From contig JAVGVS010000110.1 of NCBI GenBank assembly GCA_032718565.1, positions 496,001 through 560,000 of the forward strand: a stretch of 64,000 nucleotides of DNA, written 5' to 3'. Position numbers and translations under genes: made by a program. This document shows positions 1 to 10,765 of this stretch, piece after piece. The notes under the pieces are model-generated. The model had not been told where the DNA came from, did no database searches, and worked only from the letters and a program-made list of their open reading frames with translations. Each line of letters opens with the position of its first letter. Within the stretch, counting starts at the first letter, position 1. This DNA comes from Distichodus sexfasciatus. Its lineage: Eukaryota; Chordata; Actinopteri; Characiformes; Distichodontidae.

Positions 1-2
1 AA

Positions 3-278
3 GGTGGAGCGGGGCGCTGGCGTCTCACCAAGGTCCTCCAGTCCAACCTGAAACCGCTGAGGCTGCTGAGTCTCGCCGAAGAGGCGGCAGGAGTGGGCGA
101 CGGCCAGGCCAGGCCCAAGTCTTTGTACCGCAAGTCCTCGGTCGGCAGGATCAAGCTGAACCGCAGCAAGTTCAAAAGCCAGATCGTTCACAGCACCTCG
201 TTCCGGGAGACGGAGGAAGGAGGCGAGGATCTGAAGAGTCCCAGCAAGTCCAGGCCCATTTCCAACCTCTTCGGCTAG
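3..278 (+). CDS. 3' terminal coding exon of an unidentified gene (partial)
   Basis: An open frame runs from the left edge to a TAG at 276-278, giving about 91 residues that are rich in Lys, Arg and Ser and end in SRPISNLFG. The first part (RWRLTKVLQSNLKPLRLL) could form an amphipathic helix. The rest looks like a basic, disordered, phosphorylatable tail (SLYRKSSVGR, KSQIVHSTSFRE). Base composition drops from GC-rich to AT-rich right after the stop, as expected for a last exon followed by a 3' UTR. The upstream part is outside the window, so the acceptor site is unknown. I do not recognise the protein; it does not resemble P2RY8, which lies next to AKAP17A in human. The gene would be transcribed in the same direction as akap17a. 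Confidence 0.55.
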   Translation, partial: GGAGRWRLTKVLQSNLKPLRLLSLAEEAAGVGDGQARPKSLYRKSSVGRIKLNRSKFKSQIVHSTSFRETEEGGEDLKSPSKSRPISNLFG

Positions 279-1150
279 AATCCCGAGGCTGAGATTTGTT
301 AGTACGGCTTAAAAAGTGTTGTGGGAAAACGATTGCTACGTCTTGACAAAGTACGAGTTTACCTCTTAGGCTCCGACAATGTAGCACTTATTTCAGTTTA
401 CGTTCATTCCCTCCTAACAAGCATTCCACACGCCACTAAGCTGTCTGTTTACCAGCTTATATCAGGGATTTATCCCTGCACTTAGACCAGACTATGAACC
501 TGCGGTAGAAGAGAGTAGCCAAATAGGTCTGATAAAGGTGAAAACCTGAACCCTTCAGCACTTACACCACCAAAAGTGGACCTGCACTTGACACTTTGAG
601 ATGAAACGGAGATGCTAGATTGAAAAACTGACACTTTAATCAATAACGAATCCAAAATCTACTAACATAGCTTTTAAAATGGGTTAATGTACAATTTATA
701 AGCTTTGCACAGTTTTGACCTGTTTTAATCAACACCTTTAATGCTTGGCATGGTACCATCTCAGCCTTTTGCTGTGCCTTTAATACCGTGCTGTCTTCCT
801 GTTTTGGCTAGTTTGGTGTTGGTGTTCTTTTTAATGAGTAATATGCTGATGTGAACATGCAAAGAATACAGTTTAAACTTAATACGATGTACAAGGTGCT
901 CTGATTTTTGGCCAATGACAGTGATGAAAATTGCACACTTTTATTGTTAGCTTATCCGATTTTGTTACTGAACTCTTTCCGATGAACGTGTTTATCGTTT
1001 GTGGGGTGACATTTTGTGAAATCCTAAGACTGTTTTTTGTGATTGAAGGTACCTTTAGAGCCCATTCTTTTTTACGTCAAATGTTTGCCTTGTAATCTCA
1101 ATTAAAATACACATTTTATGCAAGAAATAAATCCTAAATGAGAGAAGCAC
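279..1150 (+). other. probable 3' UTR of the left-edge gene
   Basis: AT-rich, non-coding sequence follows the stop at 278. Two polyadenylation hexamers lie close together, ATTAAA at 1101-1106 and AATAAA at 1126-1131, and are the likely transcript end. Confidence 0.45.
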
Positions 1151-1230
1151 TGACCAATGACGTCTCTTTCATGAATCATTTACGCATTAGTAATTATTCT
1201 TCTGATTACCTAACAGCCAACCATCTGGTA
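1060..1230. repeat. diverged direct duplication, copy 1 (partner 1835-2005)
   Basis: The stretch containing the polyadenylation hexamers is repeated about 770 bp downstream. Shared landmarks in order are AGAAATAAATC, a GAGA(A)G(A)A block, CCATGAATCATT or TCATGAATCATT, and TTATTCTTCT. The copies differ by many substitutions and small indels, so the duplication is old. Confidence 0.5.
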
Positions 1231-1834
1231 TGCGTTCATTATTAATTTGTCTGGAGGTATCTGATATCTCACCTAGCATCTGTTTAGCTGTGTTTTTAGG
1301 AAGATGACACTCTTTTAAGCATTACAGAACGTTCGAGCTGCAGTATCTACATGCTTTCATTTGGCTATAATTTAATGATGTTCTTATGGCGTCTTCAGCG
1401 TTATAATTAAAGTTATGAGTGATAAGTTTCTTATCATGTCCTAAATTAATTTTAGATATGACCATTAATGGTTATGTATGATGTTTGAAATGGGTTCATT
1501 TTGATAAGATGAGAATTGAGAATGATCAAAAACAGTTTGACCGAGTAGATGTTCTTTCAGATGAACTTTTATAGAATTTTACACTTGGACGCAATTAGCT
1601 TTGCAAAAATGGACTGGTGATCGTGCAGAGAGTAACGGAAGATAAAACGTCCTGCCAGTAGAGCGAACAGAATAATCTTTTGTATTAACCTGTTTAAATG
1701 AATTTATGAAAAGGCAGATGTGTAATAATCTGTAGTACGTGTCCAGTACATTGAACATACGCTGAACATCGCCAAGCCCTGTCCACAAAAAGCGAGGCAG
1801 CATCTTTACCACTCAAAAACAACTCAAGAATGTA

Positions 1835-2005
1835 CTTTTACTTCAGATGTTGACCTTTTTATCTTAATAAAGAAATGCAAATTTTATCTAAGAAATAAAT
1901 CTAATGTAAGAGAAACGGTGAACAATGTCTTTAATCTTCCATGAATCATTAACACATTATTTATTCTTCTTCTGAGTATCTCATAGACAACCATTATTTG
2001 ATGAT
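1835..2005. repeat. diverged direct duplication, copy 2 (partner 1060-1230)
   Basis: Second copy of the 1060-1230 block, with AGAAATAAATC near 1889 and ATGAATCATT near 1941. It carries a second AATAAA-containing stretch, so it could act as an alternative distal poly(A) region for the left-edge gene. Confidence 0.5.
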
Positions 2006-2884
2006 CGGTGATGACTTAATTAGGTGTTATCTCCGGCTTCGTTTGCTGTAATTAAATAAAAACCAGTTGTGTTTTTACTAATCACACTACCCCAGTGTCA
2101 TCCAGCTAAGTGAAGATAAAAACATAAAAATGATTTATTGCTAAAAAAAAAAAAAAAAACTAGGGAAAATAGTAGTTTTGATGACCTAGTGGAAGGAAAA
2201 CTAGGTTTATGGGTCTTGCTCTTGTATGTGATGGTAGTGGTCCTGGCAGTAAGATGGAGCTGGATTTGTGCCAACAAATGTGAGGATCCTACCAGCTGTA
2301 CATTTTTTTATTCCGTTATTTATTTTTAGCTTCACGTTGGTGGACGCTGGGACAATGACTCTCAAATTCTGAACACAAATAAATACACTGTTAAAAGTCT
2401 AAAACTCCTTCAACATTCTTTCTCCCACTAACAGAATTCAACCATATGCAGCCACCGAGTATTTCCAGTAACGAGTTCTGTTCTTTATGCAAAAGTCTGT
2501 CCAGAATAATAGTAAAAATATTATACAAAAGCCATATCTGACGAACTATTCCTAGCCAGTTCTGGATGATGCCCTGGTTCATTTTGATACGAGAAGAGGA
2601 AGTGACTAAGCAGTGAGAGAGTTAAGTGTTATATAAATTCCCTTTATGCTCCAGCGCTCCTCAGCGCCCCGGGGTCATTTTGCCAGTTCTTCCATCCATT
2701 TGTGGCATTACTACTGTATTTGCGTGCAGTTATTAAAACTCACCTACGCTTAACACTGAAAACTGTTTGTGAGCTTCTTTACTTTAACTTAAAACATTTG
2801 GAACATTGAAAAGAGAAGCCATGAATCCATGTTTATGAATAAAGAAGTAAGTTTGAGGGCTTTTATATCATCCTCACACCTTTT
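2006..2884. other. intergenic, nothing recognised
   Basis: AT-rich spacer. Apart from an A run at about 2142-2158, which could be the tail of an old retroposed insertion, I see no gene, RNA or repeat structure. The short open frames here have no recognisable content. Confidence 0.4.
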
Positions 2885-3395
2885 CAGTTACTTTAAAGAA
2901 GGAAATGTCAATCGTCAGTAAAAAATATATGATGAATAATAGACTTATAGGCAGACCAGCCATGTTGTATGGTTTGGAGACAGTGCCAATGAGGAAAAGA
3001 CAGGAGGCAGAACTGGAGGTTGCAGAGCTCAAGATGTTGAGGTTCTTTTTTGGGAGTGACGAGGATGGATGGGATCAGGAATGAGTTCATCAGAGGGACA
3101 GCTCATGTTAGATGTTTTGGAGATAAAGTCAGAGAGGCCAGACTGAGATGGTTTGGACATGTCCAGAGAAGAGACAATGAGTACATAGGTAGAAGGATGC
3201 TGAGGTTGGAGCCACCAGGCAGGAGGCTGAGAGGAAGACCAAAAAGGAGATTTATGGATGGGGTGAAAGAGGACATGAAGTTAGTTGGTGTGAGGGTCGA
3301 GGATGCAGAGGATAGGACTAAATGGAGACAGATGATTCGCTGTGGCGACCCCTGAAGGGAAAAGCCGAAAGAGGAAGAAGAAGAAGAAGACTTCC
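2885..3395 (+). mobile_element. LINE (non-LTR retrotransposon) ORF2 C-terminal remnant
   Basis: Translation in shifting frames gives RPAMLYGLETVPM and then a longer piece at 3068-3352 containing VREARLRWFGHVQRRD, RGRPKRRFMDGVKEDM and DRTKWRQMIRCGDP. This RWFGHVxR...RGRPxxRW order is typical of the extreme C terminus of fish LINE ORF2 proteins. The element ends in a (GAA)n tail at about 3371-3390. It is 5' truncated and frameshifted, so it is dead. I do not assign the clade. Confidence 0.8.
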
Positions 3396-3639
3396 GTTTT
3401 TTGTGCACAGAATTATTCACAAGTAATTTCACATACAGAGGAATCAATCCGTTAAGTTCAAAGTCTTGTGATTCTGACTGTATGTGTGTGGTTTCTGTAA
3501 GTTCCGAGTTGTGTTCGCAAATTGTGTTCATCTCTGTTAAAAGGTTAATGTGAAGTGTTGAATTTCGAAGACAGAAATGCATTTCTGCTCTGGCTCTGTC
3601 TTGCCGGCTCCATCTCTGACTCCTCTATTGTGTGACTGC

Positions 3640-3957
3640 GGCAACTCATTCATTCATTCATTCATTCATTATCTGAACCTCTTAATCCCACCTGGGGTCG
3701 CGGGGAACCGGAGTCTATCCCGGGAACTTGCGGGCGCAAAGCGGGGAGCAATTTTGGGCAGGGCACACACACACACACACATTCACGCCTTACGGGGCCA
3801 ATTTAGAGTCGCCAGTTAACTTATATTGCATGCCTTTGGACTGTGGGAGGAAACCGGAGCCCCCAGAGAAAACCCACGCAAACACGGGGCGAGCATCCCA
3901 ACTCCACACATAAGGCCCTACGGCCATCCCCGGGGTTCGAACCCAGGACCTTGCGGC
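3640..3957 (+). repeat. L2/Maui-like 3' end repeat
   Basis: The sequence starts with (ATTC)n and continues with the landmarks TCTGAACC..CTTAATCC, GGAGTCTATCCCGGGAAC, CAATTTAGAGTCGCC, GGACTGTGGGAGGAAACCGG, AACTCCACA and TTCGAACCCAGGACCTTG. This is the well-known fish repeat that matches the 3' ends of L2/Maui-type LINEs. Relatives occur at 31742, 39228, 44095 and 54530. Confidence 0.8.
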
Positions 3958-4021
3958 AACTTATGTTAAACGGAATTAGTTTACATTAGAATCTTTGGTT
4001 GAAGTTCTGAAGGGCTTCTTA

Positions 4022-4671
4022 GGCTACGTTCACACTGCCAGCCACATCATTCAATTCCGATTTTTTGCGCAGATCGGATTTGTCTATCTTGACGGTTCAC
4101 ATTCATAACTACAAGTGACCCGTATCTGACTGTAATGTGAACGCATCGGTCCTCCGAAACGTCACGCATGCGCACACTGATACGTTTTTACACGGGTCAA
4201 CTGCGTCAACCACAACAAAAAACGTCATATCTGTGGGACGACTCATGGCATTAAAAATGGAGGCGTTAGTAGCTCACGCATGTATCGCACTTCGCTCTGG
4301 AGGACGACAAACAGTGAATCAGCTGTACATGATCAGGTTGAAAAGGAGAAAAAAAGTCAGGCGGCTAGCTTTTTCTGTTATCGCAGCTCTCCTCCATTTT
4401 TACCTTCCCGCGCTGCCGGTGCAGGCTGATGATGTCAGCCAACGCGTATAAGCAAAAAGCCACATGAATTCCGATCTGAGCGTTCACATTCAGGTCGCAT
4501 GGCCGCGAATCGGATACGTATCGGATTTAGTACCACATATGAAAGTGCCACACAAATCCGATTTGAAAAGATTTGCGTGTCCACACAGCCCTGAAAAGAT
4601 CAGATCTGTGTCACATTAAGGCAAAAAAAATCCGATTTGAGTCACTTCAGCATGGCAGTGTGAACGTAGCC
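4022..4671. mobile_element. Harbinger-like non-autonomous element (MITE), 650 bp
   Basis: Terminal inverted repeats GGCTACGTTCACACTGCCA (from 4022) and the reverse complement ending at 4671 are almost perfect. TTA flanks both ends (4019-4021 and 4672-4674), fitting the 3-bp TWA target duplication of PIF/Harbinger elements. Subterminal ATCCGATTT/AAATCGGAT motifs recur on both sides. An internal open frame (4137-4451) has no recognised transposase motif. Confidence 0.75.
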
Positions 4672-4924
4672 TTAATGAATGGAGTTTTACACAAATTTAT
4701 TCGAAAGAGGATGAACTTATGAAACAGAAAAATAGTCATGTCATCCATCATTTTTAACAATGTAAATGCATTCCGATTATCATCTATTTCATCTGTAACT
4801 GAAACGCGATACAGTTACCCATCATTTGTTATTGGATTACGTAACTCCCCAACACCGCGTATGTGTTTAATACGTAAAATTTGAACGTAAGAACACTACG
4901 TAAAGAGCGCGTTGTAACGGGGCT

Positions 4925-5003
4925 CCAGGAGGTGGCGCTGTGGACGTTTGACGTGAATCCTCTACCTGCAGAAGAAGAAGAAGAAGAAGAGGACGACGAC
5001 GCG
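4925..5003 (+). repeat. short repeat with (GAA)n tail
   Basis: AGGTGGCGCTGTGGACG is followed 40 bp later by (GAA)n and GACGACGCGCGTTTC. The same ending recurs at 5228-5260, so this is a second, shorter member of that repeat family. Confidence 0.5.
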
Positions 5004-5149
5004 CGTTTCAATGGCAGCAAGAATTTATGAAATATTGTTTACGTTTTTAAAGAAGACAAAACTAGTGGAAAGAATTTGAAAATTTGAAGGCTGAGTTGGA
5101 AGTTGAATTTTTTCCCTCTAAATTATAGCCGTAATCCATAACCGTGTGC

Positions 5150-5258
5150 GTTCCACACTCCAGACCAGTAGGTGGCGGACATGCACCTTTAACGTTGGTT
5201 TGCCAATCCGCAAAAAAACCCGAGAGAAGAAGAAGAAGAAGACGACGCGCGTTTCCGG
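5150..5258 (+). repeat. fish interspersed repeat with (GAA)n tail
   Basis: The block CCAGTAGGTGGCGGACATGC, then CACCTTTAACGTTGGTTTGCC, then a (GAA)n run is a common teleost interspersed sequence that ends in a GAA microsatellite. It lies directly in front of the CpG-rich stretch that may hold the akap17a promoter. Confidence 0.55.
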
Positions 5259-5299
5259 TTACGTGCGCTGCTTTTTCCACTTGATTCTACATTTTCAGG

Positions 5300-5530
5300 T
5301 GCTCAGTATGTGATAAAAGCTGCCGAATTTCCCGACTTGCGAGCAAAACGGTGTGTAAAATGTGTTGTTTTTTTTTAAACCCGCGAATGCGCTCCGTTAG
5401 CCGATTAGCCGGTACGTTAGTAACAGCGCTAATGGGGCCGGCTCGGAGCCTAGCAACGGTTAGCTCATAATGCTGCGTGACCCTGGCGTGCTGCTTGTGT
5501 TTTAGTTCGGTGGTTTAAGAAGCCAAATAA
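5300..5530 (+). promoter_or_regulatory. possible akap17a promoter / 5' UTR exon region
   Basis: A CpG-containing stretch (GCGCTCCGTTAGCCGATTAG, then GGGGCCGGCTCGGAGCC) lies about 1 kb upstream of the first coding exon. That exon begins at a splice acceptor a few bases before its ATG, so a non-coding first exon must exist upstream. The position is inferred from composition only; I cannot place the transcription start. Confidence 0.3.
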
Positions 5531-6474
5531 TCAAGAGAAAACGAAAGTGAAAATGTAGCTGAGTAAACTGACTGATTGTGGAAATTTACCACCAAATATA
5601 AGGAGCATTCGGGAACTAATGCGGCTAAAAATGAATGGAGTGAATCGGGGACTGTTAGCCTAGCACACTGAGTGGCTACATATGTTTTTTTGATGTAAAC
5701 ATCTTTTTTGGGACTATATTATGAGACTTTGTGCTCAAATGTCCCCTCTCTTTTCCTGATTTTAGATTAAAACGATTACGATTAACTACAACACATCCCA
5801 AAAAAAACTGTCTGCAGTTGGTTTTTAACATTTCTCACAGTTTAACTTTATTGATTCTATTTGATTGCCTTTATTTTGTGCTTTAATGGGCAAAGTCGCT
5901 ACATTTGTAGGTTTCTAATTACACAGAGAGTTCAAAATGAAATTTTACTGTTGCATTCCAAATTAATTTAGCAGCATAGTAGTTATTATATTGCTCAGAA
6001 ATCAAAGGTGTAGGTTTGCTTTTGAAATTGGTCCCCCCTTTACTTCCCCATATCAAGCATCATAACCATTTTGCATAAATAACAGCAATGCTGTTTTCAA
6101 TAACATGTTTAAATCCATTCTGAAAACCACAATATGTTAATGAATGAAGGGTGTAATGTTAGAGGTAACTAGTGAGCGACAAAGAGGTCGTTTAATGAAG
6201 ATTTCTTAATGGAACTGAAACACTTCTATCGTCGCTCTGCTTCGTCTTTGGCGCTACAACAACCAAAAGTGGCTCTAGTCTCTCATGCGTCAGCAGAAAC
6301 ATGCACAAGCCAGTCACATGATGTGTGTTTGGGAGGTGGACCTCCAGTAGAGAATGCCATTCAACACTTTATACACCTAGACACGTTATGTTAGACGTTG
6401 ATGCCCCCATTTCCTCAACAAATTGTCCGGCGCTAAACATTATTAACCAAGTGATCGTGGTTTCCCTTCCGCAG
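5531..6474 (+). other. probable akap17a intron 1, nothing further recognised
   Basis: AT-rich sequence without recognisable repeats ends in the acceptor TTTCCCTTCCGCAG at 6461-6474. This is presumed to be the intron between a non-coding first exon and the first coding exon. Confidence 0.4.
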
Positions 6475-7241
6475 CGGCCGCCGAGATGACCACCATCGTG
6501 CACGACACGGCCGAGGCGGTGCCGCTGTGTCGGGAGCACAACCTGTACCTGAAACCAATCGCCAGGATGAGCATCAGCGTGGCGCTGCCCCAGCTGAAGC
6601 TGCCGGGCAAGTCGATCTCCAACTGGGAGGTGATGGAGAGGCTGAAGAGCATGGTGCATCCGGAGCAGTTCTCCTCCCTGCGCATCTCCAAGAGCACCAT
6701 GGACCTGATCCGCTTCGAGGGCGAGGTGGAGAACAAGAGCGCGGTCAAGAGCTTCCTGACCAAGCTGGACGCCAAGAGCATCAAGCTCAGCGGCTTCACC
6801 GACGTCCTCAAAGTGCGCGCCGCCGAGAACAAGGCCGACTTCCCCACCCGGCACGACTGGGACAGCTTCTTCCGCGACGCCAAGGACATGAACGAGACGG
6901 TGCCCGGAGAACGACCTGACACCATCCACCTGGAAGGGCTGCCCTGCAAGTGGTTCGCCATCAAGGACGGCACCTCGGACCGGCCCTCGGAAGCTGTCCT
7001 CAAAAGGGCGTTCGAGACCTTCGGCAAGATCCGCAACGTCGACATCCCCATGCTGGACCCGTACCGGGAGGAGATGACCGGCAAAAAGTTCAACACCTTC
7101 TCGTTCGGCGGACACCTCAACTTCGAGGCCTACGTGCAGTTCGAGGACCACACCGGCTTTGTCAAGGCCATGGACGTCCTCAGGGGCATGAAGCTGATGT
7201 TTAAAGGCGAGGACGGCAAAGCCGTGGCATGCGGGGTAAAG
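6475..7241 (+). CDS. akap17a: akap17a first coding exon: N-terminal region and RRM
   Basis: AKAP17A (XE7, SFRS17A) is a nuclear-speckle protein that influences splice-site choice and anchors protein kinase A. The ATG at 6486 lies 11 bases after a clean acceptor, with good context (CCGAGATGA), and the frame is open for 252 codons to the donor AAG|GTTAGT. Residues about 1-140 form the conserved N-terminal region (YLKPIARMSISVALPQLKLP, SNWEVMERLKSMVHPEQFSS, RISKSTMDLIRFEGEVENKS). Residues about 145-252 form an RRM, with an RNP2-like TIHLEGLP and an RNP1-like FEAYVQFED, and the family-specific insert FFGKIRNVD-like 'FGKIRNVDIPMLDPYREEMT'. Codon use is strongly GC-rich compared with its surroundings. 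The exon has no frame break. Identification rests on recalled similarity to vertebrate AKAP17A and is firm. Confidence 0.95.
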
Positions 7242-7334
7242 GTTAGTCGATGCTGTTTTCTGAGCGTTTTATTTATATTGATGGTAGTGCGTGCTTTCTG
7301 CAGACTGAGCAGCTCCTTAACGGACTTCTCATTG

Positions 7335-7556
7335 GGGCAATGGGGCAGTTGGCAGCGTAACGGTTAGGGAGTTGACCCCGCGATCGGAGCGTGGCCGGTT
7401 TGAATCCCGGACCTGTAAAGGTACCACTGAGGTACTCATGAGCAAGATACCGTCCCCAAGCACTGCCAACTGCTCCTTTATGAAGGGGTCAAATGCAGAG
7501 CTTGCGTGTGGTTGTGGTGCACTGTGTGGTGTGCTGTGTTCATAAACATACAAAAT
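7335..7556 (+). mobile_element. tRNA-derived SINE, family A (near full length)
   Basis: The head GGGGCAGTTGGCAGCGTAAC has an A-box-like TAGCGTAACGG pattern, followed by the B-box-like GGTTTGAATCCC. Then come the family core GTAAAGGTACCACTGAGGTA, CTCATGAGCAAG, CCCCAAGCACTGC, and the tail GGGTCAAATGCAGAG...TGTGTTCATAAAC. At least ten copies or fragments lie in this window. Confidence 0.85.
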
Positions 7557-7860
7557 AAATGTTTAAATAACCGTTTTCTGTTCTTTTGCGCATTGTCTCC
7601 TGAGCAGTCCTGGAAAAACTGCGTGTCCCATTAAGCAAATGTCCTTTCTATTTTAATTGCCTCACTCGCTGGTAAAGCGTGTGATTCGAATAAAAGGTCA
7701 GCTTAAGGACAAGCCGATTGTCTCCGCGCGCTCTCCTTAATGAGACGGGCCTCGTTCTGTGAGGTCACCGAGTTTAAGTTGAGTTTTAATTAAATGAAGA
7801 ACTGAGCCGCGCTGAGGATCCTTTCGGCAAACGAAGCCGATATTTTAATATGATTAATTA

Positions 7861-8330
7861 GGGATGCGGAAAAGAATCGAATCACAATTCTAGGGCCCTA
7901 TGAAATCCGTTTGGTTTTTGCCTAAATTCCGTTTTTTTCCGTTCTGCTCTAAACTTAGCACTAACACTCGAATTCCGTAATTTTGTTGAGGACTTCAGTG
8001 TTTCCGTGAGCCTCTTCGCCATAGCTGATGACTTTTTTCCCCCCCTCCTGTGTCTGTGCGTTTGTGTGTGTGGAAAGCTGGGTCCCGTCAACAGGTAACA
8101 CGTGCAGGGGGCTGCAGCGGCCATAGTCGATTAGAAACCATTGCTTTGCTTTTCCCACGCACCGATATCAGCCAATTATACCACATTCCGCGTTATTCCA
8201 TTTTATTTGTTGAATTCCACGATTCCGTCCGCGTTTTAGCATCAGCGTCAAATCATAGGGCCTGCGATTCTTTTTTGCCAATTCAGAATCAATTCATGCG
8301 TTCCAAAAAAATCTATCAACATACGTAACG
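7861..8330. repeat. outer GAATCG-type repeat split by a hAT-like insertion
   Basis: Left part AAGAATCGAATCACAATTC (7871-7890) and right part GCGATTCTTTTTTGCCAATTCAGAATCAATTCA (from 8264) read as one repeat once the inserted element at 7891-8264 is removed. Related sequence occurs at 10630-10660 and 59610-60020. Confidence 0.45.
7891..8264. mobile_element. short hAT-like non-autonomous element with TAGGGCCCTATGA ends
   Basis: The left end TAGGGCCCTATGAAATCCG is matched at the right by the inverted AATCATAGGGCCT. Subterminal AAATTCCG / GAATTCCACG motifs appear on both sides. The flanks CAATTC and CGATTC could be a decayed target duplication. The size of about 370 bp is MITE-like. Confidence 0.6.
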
Positions 8331-9289
8331 GCACCAGTTAACTTTTTCCCCGACACGAGTCCGCAACGGAAGTCATTTAAGGTTACGTTTCCTATAAAAC
8401 AGGTTTATTCCTTGTCCTTTTATTAAACAAACGAAATAGCCTTATGTTATTTATCTTATTTACGACGGCACGCCATCTCTGCTACGTGGTCCACTCATGT
8501 ACAATTCTCCTTTCTCTCTGTACCACGCCTCCCCCACAAACACATACACATACATGCGTCGAAATGAGTCCAATATTATGAGTTGACGGCGTAATAAAAT
8601 CGCATCGTTACGCTGCGAACGCAACTTAACGTAGCCGCTACGTATCACGCACATGTTAATATCGATTTAATACAGACGTCCCAACGAGGGCCTCGATCTC
8701 AGTTTCGCTGAAGTTTTCCTTTTTTGTTCTCTTAGCCCATTATTTTGAGTTTCTGCATGGTTTTTAAGAGGGATGTGGTGTTACCAAATAGGGTCATGAG
8801 GCGTTTCTGAATGCATGATGACTATGAGCAGACACGAGCAGCTGAGTAAACGTGTGGGATTATCAACAGTTGATTACTACGAACATCGTCGACTGCCCTC
8901 GCATTTGATAAATCGATTTTTTGTACTACTTGAACATTATACATTTTCGTGCATTAGGATGATTTAGGACCATTCTAGGAGCGATCGATAAATGAGAGCC
9001 CTGGAATCTAAATGACGAGCAAAATAACAGCAACACGTGCCAAACAGAGCCAAAGCAAATTCCTTGTATGCGACTATGTTCTCGCAATAAACTTCAACTT
9101 TATTCTGATACTAAAATAGTGTTGTGCAAATTGTATATAAACAAAGCGTGCTTGTGTCTCTTGTTTGAACCAGGAAATACTGCATCTGGCGGTTCATTTA
9201 AAACTACATTTTGATTCAGTGGGATTTTCGGTTGATCTGCCGCAGTCAAATGGGAAAAGTTACATAAAACAGCATTCTGAAAACACAAA
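8331..9289 (+). other. akap17a intron, nothing recognised
   Basis: Intronic sequence between the hAT-like insertion and the tandem array. I see no convincing repeat, RNA or coding exon here. Confidence 0.4.
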
Positions 9290-10505
9290 TTGAATTGAGA
9301 ATTGCTTATGAATTGGGAATCAATTTTGAATTGTGAATCGTTTATGAATTGTGAATCGTTTATGGTGTGAAATGGATTTTAGATAAGTGAATCGTTTATA
9401 GATATTGAATCGTTCATGAATCGTGTATCTATTTAGACTCGAGATTTGTTTTTGACTCGTGTATCGTTTATGAATCGTGAATCGATTTTGATTCGTGAAT
9501 CTATTTTGACTCGTGATTTGTATTTGACTCGTGAATCATTTTATAGATTATGAATCATTTATGATTGAATCTAATTTGACTAAATGATTTGTTTTTTATT
9601 TCGTATTGAATACGTTTTATATGATAAGTAGATCATTTATAAGCGTAGATCGTTTTTTGATTTGTGAATGATTTTGATTAAGTGAATTGTTTTCGTGATT
9701 TGTTTTTGACTGTCGTGTTTCTGAATGATGATCCTTTTGACTTGATTTTTTTTACTCGTGAATCGTTTATGAATTGTGAATGGATTTTGATTTGTGAATG
9801 GATTTTTGACTGCATTAGGAATAAGATTTTGACTCATGATTTGTTTGACTCGTGGTCATTTATGAATCGTGAATCGCTTTGGAATTTGACTCATGTTTTG
9901 TTTTTGACTTCGTGAATTGTTTATGAATTGTGAATCTATTTTGACTCTTGATTTGTTTTTGACTCGTGAATCGCTTATGAATCGTGAATGGATTTTGATT
10001 CGTGAATCGATTTTGATTCGTGAATGGAATTTTGACTCGTGATTTGTATTTGACTCGTGATTTGTTTTTGACTCGTGATTTGTTTTTGACTCGTGAATCT
10101 AATTTGACTCGTGTTTTGTTTTTGACTCGTGAATTGTTTTATAGGCGTGAATTGGATTTTTGATTTGTGAATCATTTTGATTTATGAATGGAATTTTGAT
10201 TTAATGAATCGATTTTGATTTGTGGTGTTTTATTTCGTGATTTGTTTTTGACTCATAAATGTTTATGAATCATGAATCTATTTTGACTCGTGATTTGTTT
10301 TTGACTCGTGAATCGTTTATGAATCGTGAATGGATTTTGATTTGTGAATCGATTTTGAATCTTGAATTGTATTTGACTTTCGTGATTTGGTTTTGAAATA
10401 TGATTTGTTTTGACTCATGAATTGTAGATCTATTTTGGTGTGATTTGTTTTTATTTCGTAGGAATCGATTTTAGAATCGTAATTGATTTTTAGTCATGAT
10501 TTGAA
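9290..10505. repeat. degenerate tandem array of GAATCGTTTATGAATCGTGA type
   Basis: About 1.2 kb consists of loosely repeated modules such as TTTTGACTCGTGATTTG, TTTATGAATCGTGAATGG and GATTTTGATTCGTGAATC. Spacing varies because of many one- to few-base indels, so no fixed unit length holds. The array lies in the akap17a intron between the RRM exon and the next coding exon. The GAATCG vocabulary matches the dispersed repeats at 7861 and 59610, suggesting expansion from one of those. Confidence 0.85.
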
Positions 10506-10625
10506 TTAAGTGATTATTTGTCATTGTAAAGAACACAGCACAGCACACAGTGCACCTGGCGAAATGTGACCTCTGCATTTATCCATCGGTAGAGTAGCAG
10601 TGGGCGGCTAACAAAGCGCCAGTGA
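10506..10625 (-). mobile_element. SINE family A fragment (3' part, reverse)
   Basis: TTTGTCATTGTAAAGAACAC, then ACACAGTGCACCTGGCG, TGTGACCTCTGCATTT and GAGTAGCAGTGGGCGGCTAAC are the reverse complement of the SINE A tail. It abuts the end of the tandem array. Confidence 0.75.
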
Positions 10626-10765
10626 GCCCAAGAATCAGAATCGAATCGTGATTTTTTGTGAAATGATTAATACCACAATCAAGACTCAGAAGGACAGTGT
10701 TTATTCTGTAAATTCTGGTCCCGAGGTGAGATTTAGAAAAAGTGACCGTTTATTCCTCCTCTCAG

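Noticed and set aside
3103..3582. 159-codon frame (-)
   Set aside because: Antisense of the LINE ORF2 remnant; serine runs come from the (GAA)n tail.
6369..7151. 260- and 225-codon frames (-) over akap17a
   Set aside because: Antisense shadows of the GC-rich RRM exon, whose + frame matches a known family.
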